A DNA stretch of 64,000 nt from Sporomusa malonica. Its GTDB lineage: Bacteria; Bacillota; Negativicutes; Sporomusales; Sporomusaceae. Both the position numbers and the translations under genes were made by a program. Below the pieces are notes generated by a model that ran no database searches, was not told where the DNA came from, and was given only the letters and a program-made list of their open reading frames with translations. This document shows positions 32,656 to 40,905 of the stretch, one piece after another. Position 1 is the first letter of the stretch; every line of letters starts with the position of its first letter. The stretch is from assembly GCF_900176355.1 (NCBI RefSeq), contig NZ_FWXI01000003.1:124001-188000 (forward strand), in the 5' to 3' direction.

Positions 32656-32907
32656 TTAAAACCCTATATAAACAATACAAAGGTTTTCGTTTGCTTCCCA
32701 ATTCAACGTGTCTAATTTTGCCGGAATTACTTTCCGTGTCCTCATATTGTGCATCACCTGCTTCAGATGCACCTTTGCATACTGCCGCTTTGCCTCGGCG
32801 TCCGCCAAATCGACCTCACCTGAAATAATGCGCTGATGAAATTCATCGAAGTCCGGTACATTTATATTTGGATTGAACGGTACACCTGATGGGACAGATA
32901 ACATCAT
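32656..32907 (-). CDS. Small protein of unknown function
   Basis: 83 residues from an ATG pair at 32907. The sequence has normal protein composition: PFNPNINVPDFDEFHQRIIS, DLADAEAKRQYAKVHLKQVM and NMRTRKVIPAKLDTLNWEAN. It is mainly helical and basic in its second half. I do not recognise the family. There is only a weak ribosome-binding site (CGGA). It begins 58 bases after the GcvT-GlyA fusion gene and ends 25 bases before the B12 radical SAM gene, so it may be cotranscribed with either; it may also be a truncated gene. Confidence 0.5.
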   Translation of the reverse strand: MMLSVPSGVPFNPNINVPDFDEFHQRIISGEVDLADAEAKRQYAKVHLKQVMHNMRTRKVIPAKLDTLNWEANENLCIVYIGF

Positions 32908-32964
32908 TATCCGAAGAAGATTGTTAAATAGTTGTCAGGGTAATCTCCGGATTTTAATTCTCCC

Positions 32965-35607
32965 TCAGAAAGTGGACATCAATTTTCCAAGGCTTTCCGT
33001 AATATCCTCATCAGTAAAGCAGTATTTCAGGTCGGTGAAATTACCCCTAAATTTTTCCACTTCTTCCTTGATGCTTTTATTCTTTAGAACGATGTCCGCT
33101 ATATATTCTGCCGTCTGTTCAAACTCTTTGTGTCCGAAGCCGAATCTCGTCATTTCAGAAACGCCAATCCTGATTGCGCCGGAAGCCGTGAAGCCTTCTT
33201 CTTCGGGCGTAGCCTGATAGTTGACGATGATATTGTTGTTTTCGAGCCTGTTTGCTATTTCCGGCCCTGTGCCATATCCCACCCTCACAATTACTTGATG
33301 AGTCTCCGTGTAAGATATGGAAGGATCGCCGGCAACATCCAGTCCGGCATTCTTAAGACATTTTGCAAAATACTTGGCATTTTGGATTATATTCTTCTGA
33401 TATTCATCTTTGAAGCTGTTCATTTCATATGCTGCCATCAACAGCCCAAGCATAGTACCCAGGTGGTGGTTGCTTACGCTTCCCGGGAAAGCCCTTGTTT
33501 CGATGTTTTCCCATAATCCGAATTTATAATCATCCTTGTCGTAATTGCCTGCAATGATTCCTCTTTGAGTGCCGAAGTAGGTCTTATGTGTTGAACCTGT
33601 GACAATTTCAGCACCTTCATCAAATGGATTCTGGAAGTGATCCCCTACCAGTCCAAGTACGTGAGCCATGTCATACATGATAACCGCATTGATTTTCTGT
33701 TCATCGATAAACTGCCGGATTTCCCTCACAGGTTCTTTATGCAATACCATGCTCTTACCGAAAATGATAAGCTCTGGTTTATATTTCTCTATGACTTTTT
33801 TCGTTTCCTCAACATCGATTTTGAAACTGTTATCCTTTTCTACCGGGAAATTGACAACTGCGTTTTTTTCGGTGACAGGATCAATGGCTATATAGTCATG
33901 CAAAGCGCCCATAGGCTGGGCACTCAAGTGTCCCCCCCTGATGATGTGATTGTTTAATACATAGCCCAAGCGCGAAGCGTCCTTTTTTCTATTTACCCTG
34001 TTTTTGAAATCCATAATCGCACTAAAAACTGCAGTGTTTGCCATCTGACCGCTGACAACTCTTGTTTCTACCTCAGTACAATTGAGGTATTTTTTCAGTT
34101 CTTCCATTAATAAATGTTCAATCTCATCAATGAATCCGGTACCTTGATAGTAAAAAACATCGTAGTCATAGAACGATTTCGTTTTCTTGTGCTCCGCATA
34201 CCGGAAAGAAGGATCCATCACCGACAACAGTCTGACAGCGGCAGAATGGGTCTGCTCAGAGGGGATAAGGTTAATGGTGTTTTTCTGTCTCCATAAGGTG
34301 TTCCGATAACTTCTGTCGATAAGATTCAAAGCTTTGGTCTTGTAATCTGCCGAACTGTCTAATTTACAGTCTATTAGAACTCCATAAATAATCGGTCTGG
34401 CGAACGGAGGAGCATCGCTTTTCAGATGATACGGAGGGATAACAGCCTTTACCTTGTTTCCTCTGATTTCTACCTCCACATTGTCTTTCAGTTCTACATC
34501 GCCATCAAGAAGGGCCAGACCGATTGCTCTCATTGCTTTATCATCGGTAATTTTGCTTTCAAGCCCATATCCTTCGGTCTTTAAATAAGGCACCATTGTT
34601 GCGCTTGTTATGTAACCTATTTCCTTATCACCTTTGAAAACCTTGCAGCCTGCCCTGGCAACACCTTTATCAATCAATGCGATCGGTTTTATTATTCTGG
34701 TCAAATCCGACAAGTCGGCAAAATCTCTTTCCGTTATCTTTTTAAACCCTTCATATTGTTTTGCCAAAGATTCTTTGCCGATATAAGCGCCTTTGGCTTC
34801 AGCAAAGCTTACGGCAAATTTAGCCAAAGGGCATGAGAAAATCGGGATTTCCCTGCCGTCAGGACCTAAGCCCAATTCATGTCCATAAAGAGGCAGTCCG
34901 GCTTCAAGCCTCAGTGTATCTCTGGCGCCAAGGCCGATAGCCATAGCCCCATACTCAAGCAACCTTTCCCAAATAACGGCTGCCTCAGAAGCTTTAATAA
35001 ACAATTCAAATCCTAACGGCTCTCCGGTATAACCCGTCCTGGCAACAAGCACTTCTTTCCCGTCAAACTTTAGAATATCCAGTGCGTTCTTTACCGGTTC
35101 TGTAAGATAAACGCTGCCGGTAAGTTTACTGAGCACGTTCTTCGAGTCCGGTCCCTGTACTGAAATCATAGCAATCTCGCTAGACTTATTGGTAATTCCT
35201 GCGTCAAAATTCGCTATTTCTCGTTGTAAATGTTCCCAATCCTTCTCGGCGTTAGCAGCATTTACAACAAGCAAATACTCATCTTCATAAAAGCGGTAAA
35301 GATAAGCATCATCCAGCGCTCCGCCATTCTCATTCGGAATCATGGTATATTGCGCCTGCTTAAGGTCAAGGGCAAAAACATTATTCGTCAAAACATATTG
35401 TAGAAATTTCGCAGCTTCTCTGCCGGATATAACGAATCTTCCCATGTGCGAAACATCAAATATGCCGGCATTTTTCCTGGTATAAATATGTTCCTCGATG
35501 ATTCCTGATTTATAATTGATCGGCATTTCCCATCCGCCGAAATCCACCATCTTTGCGCCTGATTTTACGTGATTCTCATAAAGTACTGTTCTTTTTAACG
35601 CTGTCAT
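32965..35607 (-). CDS. Fusion of glycine-cleavage T-protein and serine hydroxymethyltransferase
   Basis: 880 residues in one uninterrupted frame. Residues 1-370 are an aminomethyltransferase (GcvT): GAKMVDFGGWEMPINYKSGI, AGIFDVSHMGRF, TRTGYTGEPLGFELF-like VARTGYTGEPLGFELF, and LRLEAGLPLYGHEL. After a linker, residues 420-880 are serine hydroxymethyltransferase: NTINLIPSEQTHS, FYYQGTGFIDEIE, VIMYDMAHVLGLVG, and TGSTHKTYFGTQRG with the PLP lysine near 672. Both halves use tetrahydrofolate, so methylene-THF made by the T-protein from a methylamine could be passed to glycine to give serine. GGAGG lies nine bases before the ATG. No separate gcvH or gcvP is nearby. The SHMT half looks divergent. 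Confidence 0.88.
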   Translation of the reverse strand: MTALKRTVLYENHVKSGAKMVDFGGWEMPINYKSGIIEEHIYTRKNAGIFDVSHMGRFVISGREAAKFLQYVLTNNVFALDLKQAQYTMIPNENGGALDDAYLYRFYEDEYLLVVNAANAEKDWEHLQREIANFDAGITNKSSEIAMISVQGPDSKNVLSKLTGSVYLTEPVKNALDILKFDGKEVLVARTGYTGEPLGFELFIKASEAAVIWERLLEYGAMAIGLGARDTLRLEAGLPLYGHELGLGPDGREIPIFSCPLAKFAVSFAEAKGAYIGKESLAKQYEGFKKITERDFADLSDLTRIIKPIALIDKGVARAGCKVFKGDKEIGYITSATMVPYLKTEGYGLESKITDDKAMRAIGLALLDGDVELKDNVEVEIRGNKVKAVIPPYHLKSDAPPFARPIIYGVLIDCKLDSSADYKTKALNLIDRSYRNTLWRQKNTINLIPSEQTHSAAVRLLSVMDPSFRYAEHKKTKSFYDYDVFYYQGTGFIDEIEHLLMEELKKYLNCTEVETRVVSGQMANTAVFSAIMDFKNRVNRKKDASRLGYVLNNHIIRGGHLSAQPMGALHDYIAIDPVTEKNAVVNFPVEKDNSFKIDVEETKKVIEKYKPELIIFGKSMVLHKEPVREIRQFIDEQKINAVIMYDMAHVLGLVGDHFQNPFDEGAEIVTGSTHKTYFGTQRGIIAGNYDKDDYKFGLWENIETRAFPGSVSNHHLGTMLGLLMAAYEMNSFKDEYQKNIIQNAKYFAKCLKNAGLDVAGDPSISYTETHQVIVRVGYGTGPEIANRLENNNIIVNYQATPEEEGFTASGAIRIGVSEMTRFGFGHKEFEQTAEYIADIVLKNKSIKEEVEKFRGNFTDLKYCFTDEDITESLGKLMSTF

Positions 35608-35764
35608 GTTATCAAACCTCCATAATTTTCATGCAGAAAACTGGCGATCCACTCCGCGTTTTTTTCGATACTCAAACACCGATAAACTTGGTAAATATTG
35701 GAGTTACAATGGGAATATTCTCCTTCAATAAATAAAATCCTTTATCCAGATAAACTAAATTTGT
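35608..35764. other. Region upstream of the fusion gene
   Basis: 157 bases that must hold the promoter of the GcvT-GlyA gene. I see no glycine riboswitch elements, sigma-54 site or strong dyad in it. Confidence 0.4.
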
Positions 35765-36125
35765 GGTTCTGGTGCGAGAATTATACAAAGACAAAGAGCC
35801 TCCATCTTTCATTAGAATATCAAGCTGTGATACCCATAACCTTGTTTATAAATTTAGCCTCAGAAGGGACAGATTGAATTTCTTCAACCTGTCCCTTTCT
35901 AATCATATGCATAATTTCAATACCACAAATTGTTTTTTTAGCAGTTCCAAAGCTGTCAAATCCCAGCATTGGCTTAACCTTTCGTTTTATAAACCGATGG
36001 TCCTGCTCAATAATATTGTTTAAAACTTAACTTTCCTCAGCGTTGTTTTTACTGACATGCTCCCATCATAAATTAATTCATAAATTGCAACTTCGGTTGC
36101 TGCATATTTGTCTGTTGTGGAACCT
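35765..36125 (-). mobile_element. Remnant of an IS6-family insertion sequence
   Basis: The minus strand reads LNNIIEQDHRFIKRKVKPML, GFDSFGTAKKTICGIEIMHM, then IRKGQV and a stop at 35820. This is the end of an IS6/IS26-type DDE transposase, with the catalytic glutamate in NIIEQDH. A further stretch upstream (ELIYDGSMSVKTTLRKVKF) is one frame off. The outer end GGTTCTGGTGCGAGA at 35765 resembles the IS6 terminal repeat (GGTTCTGTTGCAAAG). The N-terminal half and the other end are missing. Confidence 0.75.
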
Positions 36126-36355
36126 CTTTCGGTACTCCTCCTCGATCTTTTGAGCGCATTGCCAAAACCAGAATACTTCTGACACTTATCATCAATGCGA
36201 TCACTCTCAATATATCAAGGAAACAAAACGAACCGTCCCCTCGTATCCTTTTGGTATCCGCTTTGCTTTATCGCTTATTGCCTCGTTAATTATAACTCGT
36301 AATACACCATATCAAAATCTGCTCAAAAGTCGAGAAAATACTGGAAAATAGTGAA
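36126..36355. other. Non-coding stretch behind the IS6 remnant
   Basis: No gene, dyad or further recognisable transposase sequence was found. The DNA contains stop codons in all frames. Confidence 0.4.
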
Positions 36356-36841
36356 TTACCCTTTAGCTCTGACGTATTCAATGGCTTCCTTTCCAGTTAT
36401 GTGTTCGACGTCAATTGCAATAATATAAGCTTGCGTACATCCAGTTATTTCCTTATGTTTAGCTTCTTCAGGTTGATCTCCTGAATACTTTTCAACTAAA
36501 GCCTCAAAAGCTTCTAGCCATTCATCACCTTCTACAATTCTTGCTTTACCAAAAGCAAGAACGCTACGGAAATAAGTAGTATATTTTTCACTTACTATTG
36601 TATCTTCATCTATTACTGAAAAAGATACCTTTGGGTTCTTCGTAATAGCATCGATTTTATGTCCAGCTTTTGCTGAATGAAAATAGATTATGTCATTGAA
36701 ATAGACATAGCTAAGTGGAACTGCGTAGGGATAATCTTCATCACCTAAGCACGCCAGGACACCATTTGTACATCTGTCCATTACAGCTACGGTGTCTTCC
36801 ATTGATAATAATTGCTTACCTCTTCTCATTTTTCTAAACAT
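36356..36841 (-). CDS. NimA-like pyridoxamine-5'-phosphate oxidase-fold flavoprotein
   Basis: 161 residues, one split-barrel domain. Features are RRGKQLLSMEDTVAVMDRC, VLACLGDEDYPYAVPLSYVY, IIYFHSAKAGHKIDAITKNP and SFSVIDEDTIV. The group is commonly called nitroimidazole-resistance (Nim) or flavin-nucleotide-binding proteins; they bind FMN or a related flavin, and the reaction is generally unproven. GAGGAAA lies nine bases before the ATG. The leader RNA of this gene is a guanidine-I riboswitch with a terminator. Expression should therefore rise with guanidine, an unusual pairing for this family. Confidence 0.82.
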   Translation of the reverse strand: MFRKMRRGKQLLSMEDTVAVMDRCTNGVLACLGDEDYPYAVPLSYVYFNDIIYFHSAKAGHKIDAITKNPKVSFSVIDEDTIVSEKYTTYFRSVLAFGKARIVEGDEWLEAFEALVEKYSGDQPEEAKHKEITGCTQAYIIAIDVEHITGKEAIEYVRAKG

Positions 36842-36949
36842 TAGTTATTTCCTCACTTTCATTATTAGTGCTTACTAATTTATCTACTTATATTTTTGTT
36901 TATCCAATCAACTTTAAATCAACAGCAGAGCCAAGCACAACAACAAAAG

Positions 36950-37002
36950 AAATAAAGCCCGGGGAAATAAACTGCCATATTGCAGCTATTCTCCCGGGCT
37001 TT
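36950..37002 (-). terminator. Terminator of the guanidine-I riboswitch
   Basis: AAAGCCCGGG (36954-36963) and CCCGGGCTTT (36993-37002) form a ten-base perfect stem, with a T-rich stretch beyond it on the minus strand. The distal arm is part of the conserved AAAAGCCCGGGAG end of the aptamer, so ligand binding would compete with termination. Confidence 0.82.
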
Positions 37003-37077
37003 TATCCCTCCGTGCTACAGTCCGTAGACTGTCGTTTTCTCTCGGACCAGACCAGCGAACTGCGGAACCCTAGAAAA
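36988..37077 (-). ncRNA. Guanidine-I (ykkC-yxkD) riboswitch
   Basis: The minus strand reads CTAGGGTTCCGC, GGTCTGGTCCGAGAG, a variable hairpin ACAGTC-TACG-GACTGT, then CACGGAGGGATAAAAGCCCGGGAG (quoted in pieces: GCACGGAGGGATAAAAG and CCCGGGAG). These are the signature segments of the ykkC subtype 1 aptamer in the right order and spacing. It precedes the NimA-like gene at 36841 by about 150 bases. Known targets are guanidine exporters and carboxylases; none is adjacent here. Confidence 0.87.
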
Positions 37078-37167
37078 CTTTTTATTACATTGAATAATAT
37101 TATACACAATTACTTTGAGTTGTCAAGAATCCCTGCAGAAACAGTGTGTTTAACTTTTGTGATCATG

Positions 37168-37266
37168 TCATTTTATCTCTGGATCAATCGGAGCGGGGGT
37201 ACGCCCATATTTGCCACGTACAAGATCCTTTATCTTTCTCGGCACTACTTTGTAGTGACCAAGCAT
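37168..37266 (-). pseudogene. C-terminal fragment of a biotin-dependent carboxylase subunit (OadA/PycB-like)
   Basis: From an ATG at 37266 the minus strand reads HYKVVPRKIKDLVRGKYGRT, then PAPIDPEIK and a stop. The word V(K/R)G(L/K)YG(R/K)xPAPIxPEI is typical of the carboxyltransferase end of oxaloacetate decarboxylase alpha or pyruvate carboxylase B. Only 32 codons remain. Confidence 0.55.
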
Positions 37267-37339
37267 GATCTGGTCTGTGGGTTGCTAAAAAACCTTCATA
37301 TTAACTATTTGATAAAGCACCCTATTAAAATCCTATTTA

Positions 37340-39307
37340 TTACCATTTTGGACGGCCTAACACTATTATCGTAATTCTAGTTTCCAGAAGAATTTTGTCT
37401 CCTAATCTTTTATTTGAGTCGGCATAGACATCTTCAACTTCCATTACAATCTCGATATCGGTTGCTCCTGATTGTTCAGCCATTTCTTTTGCATGTAATC
37501 GTCCTTGTTCGATGCCTAATTGCTTTGCCAATTGATAGTCTGAAAACGTTTTTCTTTCCCAGGGAAAATGTAATGTTGCTCCGTTTCCAGGCATAGATTT
37601 AACAATAATCTTCAGCTTCTCGACCACCTGCCCGGATACCGCACCAACAGCATTGGCAACATCAGCGTCCTCGGGTGTAATTAACTCACAATCCAACTTT
37701 TTGGCGATTTGCGACAAATAGGCATGAGCCGGTGCGCCGATGGCAATGATGGGATAATGAACGCGAGCGCTTAATCCCAAGGTGTCTCCGCCTGCATGCA
37801 GCGCCTTTTGGAATAAATATTTAATGTCTTTATTCTTATGAAGCAAAATCGAACTGCCTTCATAGTTGAGCAAGCTTTGAATAACCGCAAAATAGAGATT
37901 TTCCATAATGGCATCCCAGGCCAGTTTCAAGAATTGTTTAGCACCCACGCCCAATTCTTTAGCCATAATGGCTACACCCAGTTTTGCGGCATTAGTATCC
38001 CAGGAAATATACTGTCCCATAACATGCAGCAAATCGGTTGGCGTCAATGATATTTTAACCAAAACGTCATTTCCTGCCAAGCGCCCCAGGGTAGCTAACA
38101 GTTGAAAATCTTGCAGCCCTTCATCCTGCAGCTGCCTTGCCAAATAGACAAAGGTGTGCGGGCCGTCTGCCAGCAATTTTATGATGTTTGCCTCCACCGC
38201 CGTGCATTTGGAATAATTGTCTTTTACTAACATAAAAGCATCTGTAGGCTGAAAGTTAGTCCGGCAGCTTTTTGTTTCCGCCTGCTCGCTTATTTCTTCC
38301 TGAAGATACGGGTATTGCTTAACTACCAGGGATAACGGCCATACCTTTTGCGGGCCAACCGCCAGCTCCTTGTCGGCATTCAAATGAATATAGCTGTCGC
38401 CGCCTATGCCATATGTATATATTTCTGCTGCCTCAACCCGTGTCAGCCAGTTGCTGATCATGGCGCCTTCCGGACTGATGCGTGGCTTGCCATTCTTTAA
38501 TATAGCGATATCGGTGGTTGTTCCACCCATATCCATGACGATAGCTTCCGAACATCCGGCAAGCGTAGTACTGCCAACAACACTGGCAGCCGGTCCAGAA
38601 AGAATAGTGTCTATGGGTTTCTTCCTGGCGGCTTCCTCGTTCATCAAGGTACCATTACCTTTTACAAGCATTAAAGGTGCTGTGATACCCATGCTGATCA
38701 TAACCGTTTTTACAGAAGTGATTAACTCCGCGATAACCGGAATTAGTTTTGCGTTTAATACCGCCGTTACTGTCCGCTCGTGGAAACCCAGTGCTGTTGT
38801 TAATTGATGGCCGCATACCACCGGAATTCCCAGCTTATTGATGACGATATCGCGAGCGATTGTTTCATGCTCAGGATTGCGGACACTGAAATAACCGGAA
38901 ATTGCCACTGCCTCCACTTTGCCGTTAAACCTGTCCAGAGCCAAATTCATGCCATTAGTATCAAGCTCAGCCAATTGATCTCCCTGAACATCATGTCCGC
39001 CTGTAACAACCTCAACATAGGGGGTTGGTATTACATCTATCGGCGGATGACCGATTAATAAGAGGCCAACCTCACACCCCCGCCCCTCGACGATAGCATT
39101 TGTCGCCAGGGTCGTCGACAGTGCCACCCCTTTAATCCTTGCCCAATCATCAAAGTTCAACGCTTGCAGGCAGTTAGTTATTCCTTCCACCAAATTGCCA
39201 TATGTGGTTAGCGCTTTGGCTTTGGTAATTATTGTTTGTTCGGAATCATCCCATATTACGCCGTCAGTATATGTGCCGCCGGTATCTATGCCAAGTCTGT
39301 ACGCCAT
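37340..39307 (-). CDS. Hydantoinase/oxoprolinase-family ATPase
   Basis: 655 residues. An ASKHA-type N-terminal motif LGIDTGGTYTDGVI binds ATP phosphate. ALSTTLATNAIVEGRG and MDMGGTTTDIAIL with IGGDSYI follow, as in N-methylhydantoinase A/5-oxoprolinase subunits. The C-terminal 110 residues contain NAVGAVSGQVVEKL and the family tail. No HyuB-type partner gene is present, so it is not a standard hydantoinase pair. Genes of this family recur beside MttB-type methyltransferases, where reactivation of the corrinoid protein or use of a cyclic methylated amine are both possible; neither is proven. It is third in the operon corrinoid protein, MttB, hydantoinase. Confidence 0.8.
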   Translation of the reverse strand: MAYRLGIDTGGTYTDGVIWDDSEQTIITKAKALTTYGNLVEGITNCLQALNFDDWARIKGVALSTTLATNAIVEGRGCEVGLLLIGHPPIDVIPTPYVEVVTGGHDVQGDQLAELDTNGMNLALDRFNGKVEAVAISGYFSVRNPEHETIARDIVINKLGIPVVCGHQLTTALGFHERTVTAVLNAKLIPVIAELITSVKTVMISMGITAPLMLVKGNGTLMNEEAARKKPIDTILSGPAASVVGSTTLAGCSEAIVMDMGGTTTDIAILKNGKPRISPEGAMISNWLTRVEAAEIYTYGIGGDSYIHLNADKELAVGPQKVWPLSLVVKQYPYLQEEISEQAETKSCRTNFQPTDAFMLVKDNYSKCTAVEANIIKLLADGPHTFVYLARQLQDEGLQDFQLLATLGRLAGNDVLVKISLTPTDLLHVMGQYISWDTNAAKLGVAIMAKELGVGAKQFLKLAWDAIMENLYFAVIQSLLNYEGSSILLHKNKDIKYLFQKALHAGGDTLGLSARVHYPIIAIGAPAHAYLSQIAKKLDCELITPEDADVANAVGAVSGQVVEKLKIIVKSMPGNGATLHFPWERKTFSDYQLAKQLGIEQGRLHAKEMAEQSGATDIEIVMEVEDVYADSNKRLGDKILLETRITIIVLGRPKW

Positions 39308-39331
39308 TTAATGCATCTCCCTTCTCGCTTA

Positions 39332-39379
39332 AGAGATAAGGAAGAGCCTTCAACATTGCGAAGGCTCTTCCTTATCTCT
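39332..39379. repeat. 20-bp perfect hairpin between the MttB and hydantoinase genes
   Basis: AGAGATAAGGAAGAGCCTTC (39332-39351) and its exact reverse complement (39360-39379) enclose an eight-base loop. It follows the MttB stop by about 30 bases and precedes the next start by 25. T-runs are lacking, so it is more likely to be an mRNA-processing or stability element, or a leaky attenuator, than a full terminator. Confidence 0.75.
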
Positions 39380-39409
39380 ATTTGGTTAAACCTAAGCCTT
39401 CAACAAGAA

Positions 39410-40861
39410 TTAATACAGCTCGTCGCCTTTAATTTCAGGGAATTTTGCTCTGATTGCAGCTTTTACTTTAGAATCTACGGGTTTCGGAATATGTTTATCC
39501 AGGATTTTATCCACAAGCTTCCTTGCGCGATCTTCGGCTGTTAACGAACCTGCTTCCTCCCATCTAATGCGCGTCTGCCTGTCAGCTATCTTGGGGAAGA
39601 AAAATTCTTTTCGAACATACTTCCCGGTATGCTCCTGATCTAAGAAATGACCGCCCGGCCCCACAGTTTTTATCAAATCATAGGCCAAAGTGTCTTCATT
39701 AACTTCGACACCCTTCATTACTCTCAAGACATTACCCAGAATTTCATTATCTGTTGCCATCTTTTCATAAGAAAATACCTGGCACATTTCCATAATACCC
39801 ACAGAGTCATGAATGAAATTACAGCCGGCCAATCCGACTGTCATTGCCGACAATGCACTTTCGTAACCGGCTTGACTATCGTTAATCTTTGCATCTGTCA
39901 TGCCGGCAGTTCCGTACATCGGCAATCCATAATACTGAGTCATCTGCGCAAGACAGGCACTAATCATGCCGCCCTCAACGGAGCCTGCCATGTAAGTTCC
40001 TTCACGCATATCCATAATACTGGAAGTAGAGCCATAAAGAATGGACGCTCCCGGATTTACCAGCTGAGTCAAGGTTATACCTGCTAAGACTTCGGCATTA
40101 TTCATCGCCAGCGTAGCAGCGATGGTTACCGGCGATGTCGCACCTGCCAACGGCTCTGAAGCGACAGTAACAGGAATGCCTTTCTTGGCAATTTCAATCA
40201 AATAGTCAGTATATTCCCCATCCATCATCAATGGGCTAATCATTAAAACAATAAACGAAATGATCGGGCGCTGCCGCAGTTTTTCCGCACCGCCAGCAAT
40301 CTCCTCCGCCATGGCGATAACGTCTTTGAGACCCTTCATGGTATACATGCCGCCCTGAACGTGTTTGGTAGTGTTGGTGATTGCCCAATAAAAACGGTTG
40401 ATATCTGAGGCAGAATCAGGAACATCCTGCGGATAGGTATTTACCACATAAAAAGCGACGTTATTGCAATAATCAACCATTCTTGCTATATCCCGCACAT
40501 CTTTCGTCGTGGTTGTCCGCTTCTCTCCGGTATCCCGGTCAAGTGCGTATAAAACCGTGCCGCCTGTCCCATAATGGGTACGGGCCTTTTCCAAATGCAA
40601 ATCATTATCTGGATTCTGAGCGTAAAGCACTACTTTGGAAGGTGCTGACTGTATAGCCTGCTTAACCAGGCTTCTGGGGATTTTAACTACTGCCGTTTCA
40701 TTATCGACAATAGCCCCATTTTCCGCAAATATTTTGCGGGCTTCCTCACTTTTTACCATCATACCGATTTCTTCGAGTATCTTCATAGATGTTTCATCAA
40801 TTTTTTTAATATCTTCAGGTCCTAACAATTTCAGAAGCCCGCCGTCGGGTGCAGAAAACAT
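39410..40861 (-). CDS. MttB-superfamily methyltransferase (non-pyrrolysine)
   Basis: 483 residues, full length for trimethylamine-methyltransferase-family proteins, with no in-frame amber codon, hence no pyrrolysine. Recognisable parts are KIDETSMKILEEIGMMVKSE, THYGTGGTVLYALDRDTGEK, QGGMYTMKGLKDVIAMAEEI and GGHFLDQEHTGKYVRKEFFF. Non-Pyl members characterised so far demethylate glycine betaine, proline betaine, carnitine or related quaternary amines and hand the methyl group to a corrinoid protein. It is coded 44 bases behind the corrinoid protein gene, under a sigma-54 promoter. Which quaternary amine is used cannot be read from the sequence. Confidence 0.88.
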   Translation of the reverse strand: MFSAPDGGLLKLLGPEDIKKIDETSMKILEEIGMMVKSEEARKIFAENGAIVDNETAVVKIPRSLVKQAIQSAPSKVVLYAQNPDNDLHLEKARTHYGTGGTVLYALDRDTGEKRTTTTKDVRDIARMVDYCNNVAFYVVNTYPQDVPDSASDINRFYWAITNTTKHVQGGMYTMKGLKDVIAMAEEIAGGAEKLRQRPIISFIVLMISPLMMDGEYTDYLIEIAKKGIPVTVASEPLAGATSPVTIAATLAMNNAEVLAGITLTQLVNPGASILYGSTSSIMDMREGTYMAGSVEGGMISACLAQMTQYYGLPMYGTAGMTDAKINDSQAGYESALSAMTVGLAGCNFIHDSVGIMEMCQVFSYEKMATDNEILGNVLRVMKGVEVNEDTLAYDLIKTVGPGGHFLDQEHTGKYVRKEFFFPKIADRQTRIRWEEAGSLTAEDRARKLVDKILDKHIPKPVDSKVKAAIRAKFPEIKGDELY

Positions 40862-40905
40862 ATGTAATCCTCCTTATATAATATGTTATTGTGCTATCTT
40901 TACAA

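Noticed and set aside
35608..35764. Glycine riboswitch in front of the GcvT-GlyA fusion
   Set aside because: The conserved GGAGAG...CACCGAAGG-type segments of glycine aptamers are absent from the leader.
39410..40861. Pyrrolysine-containing trimethylamine methyltransferase
   Set aside because: The MttB-type frame of 483 codons contains no in-frame amber codon, so it belongs to the non-pyrrolysine group.
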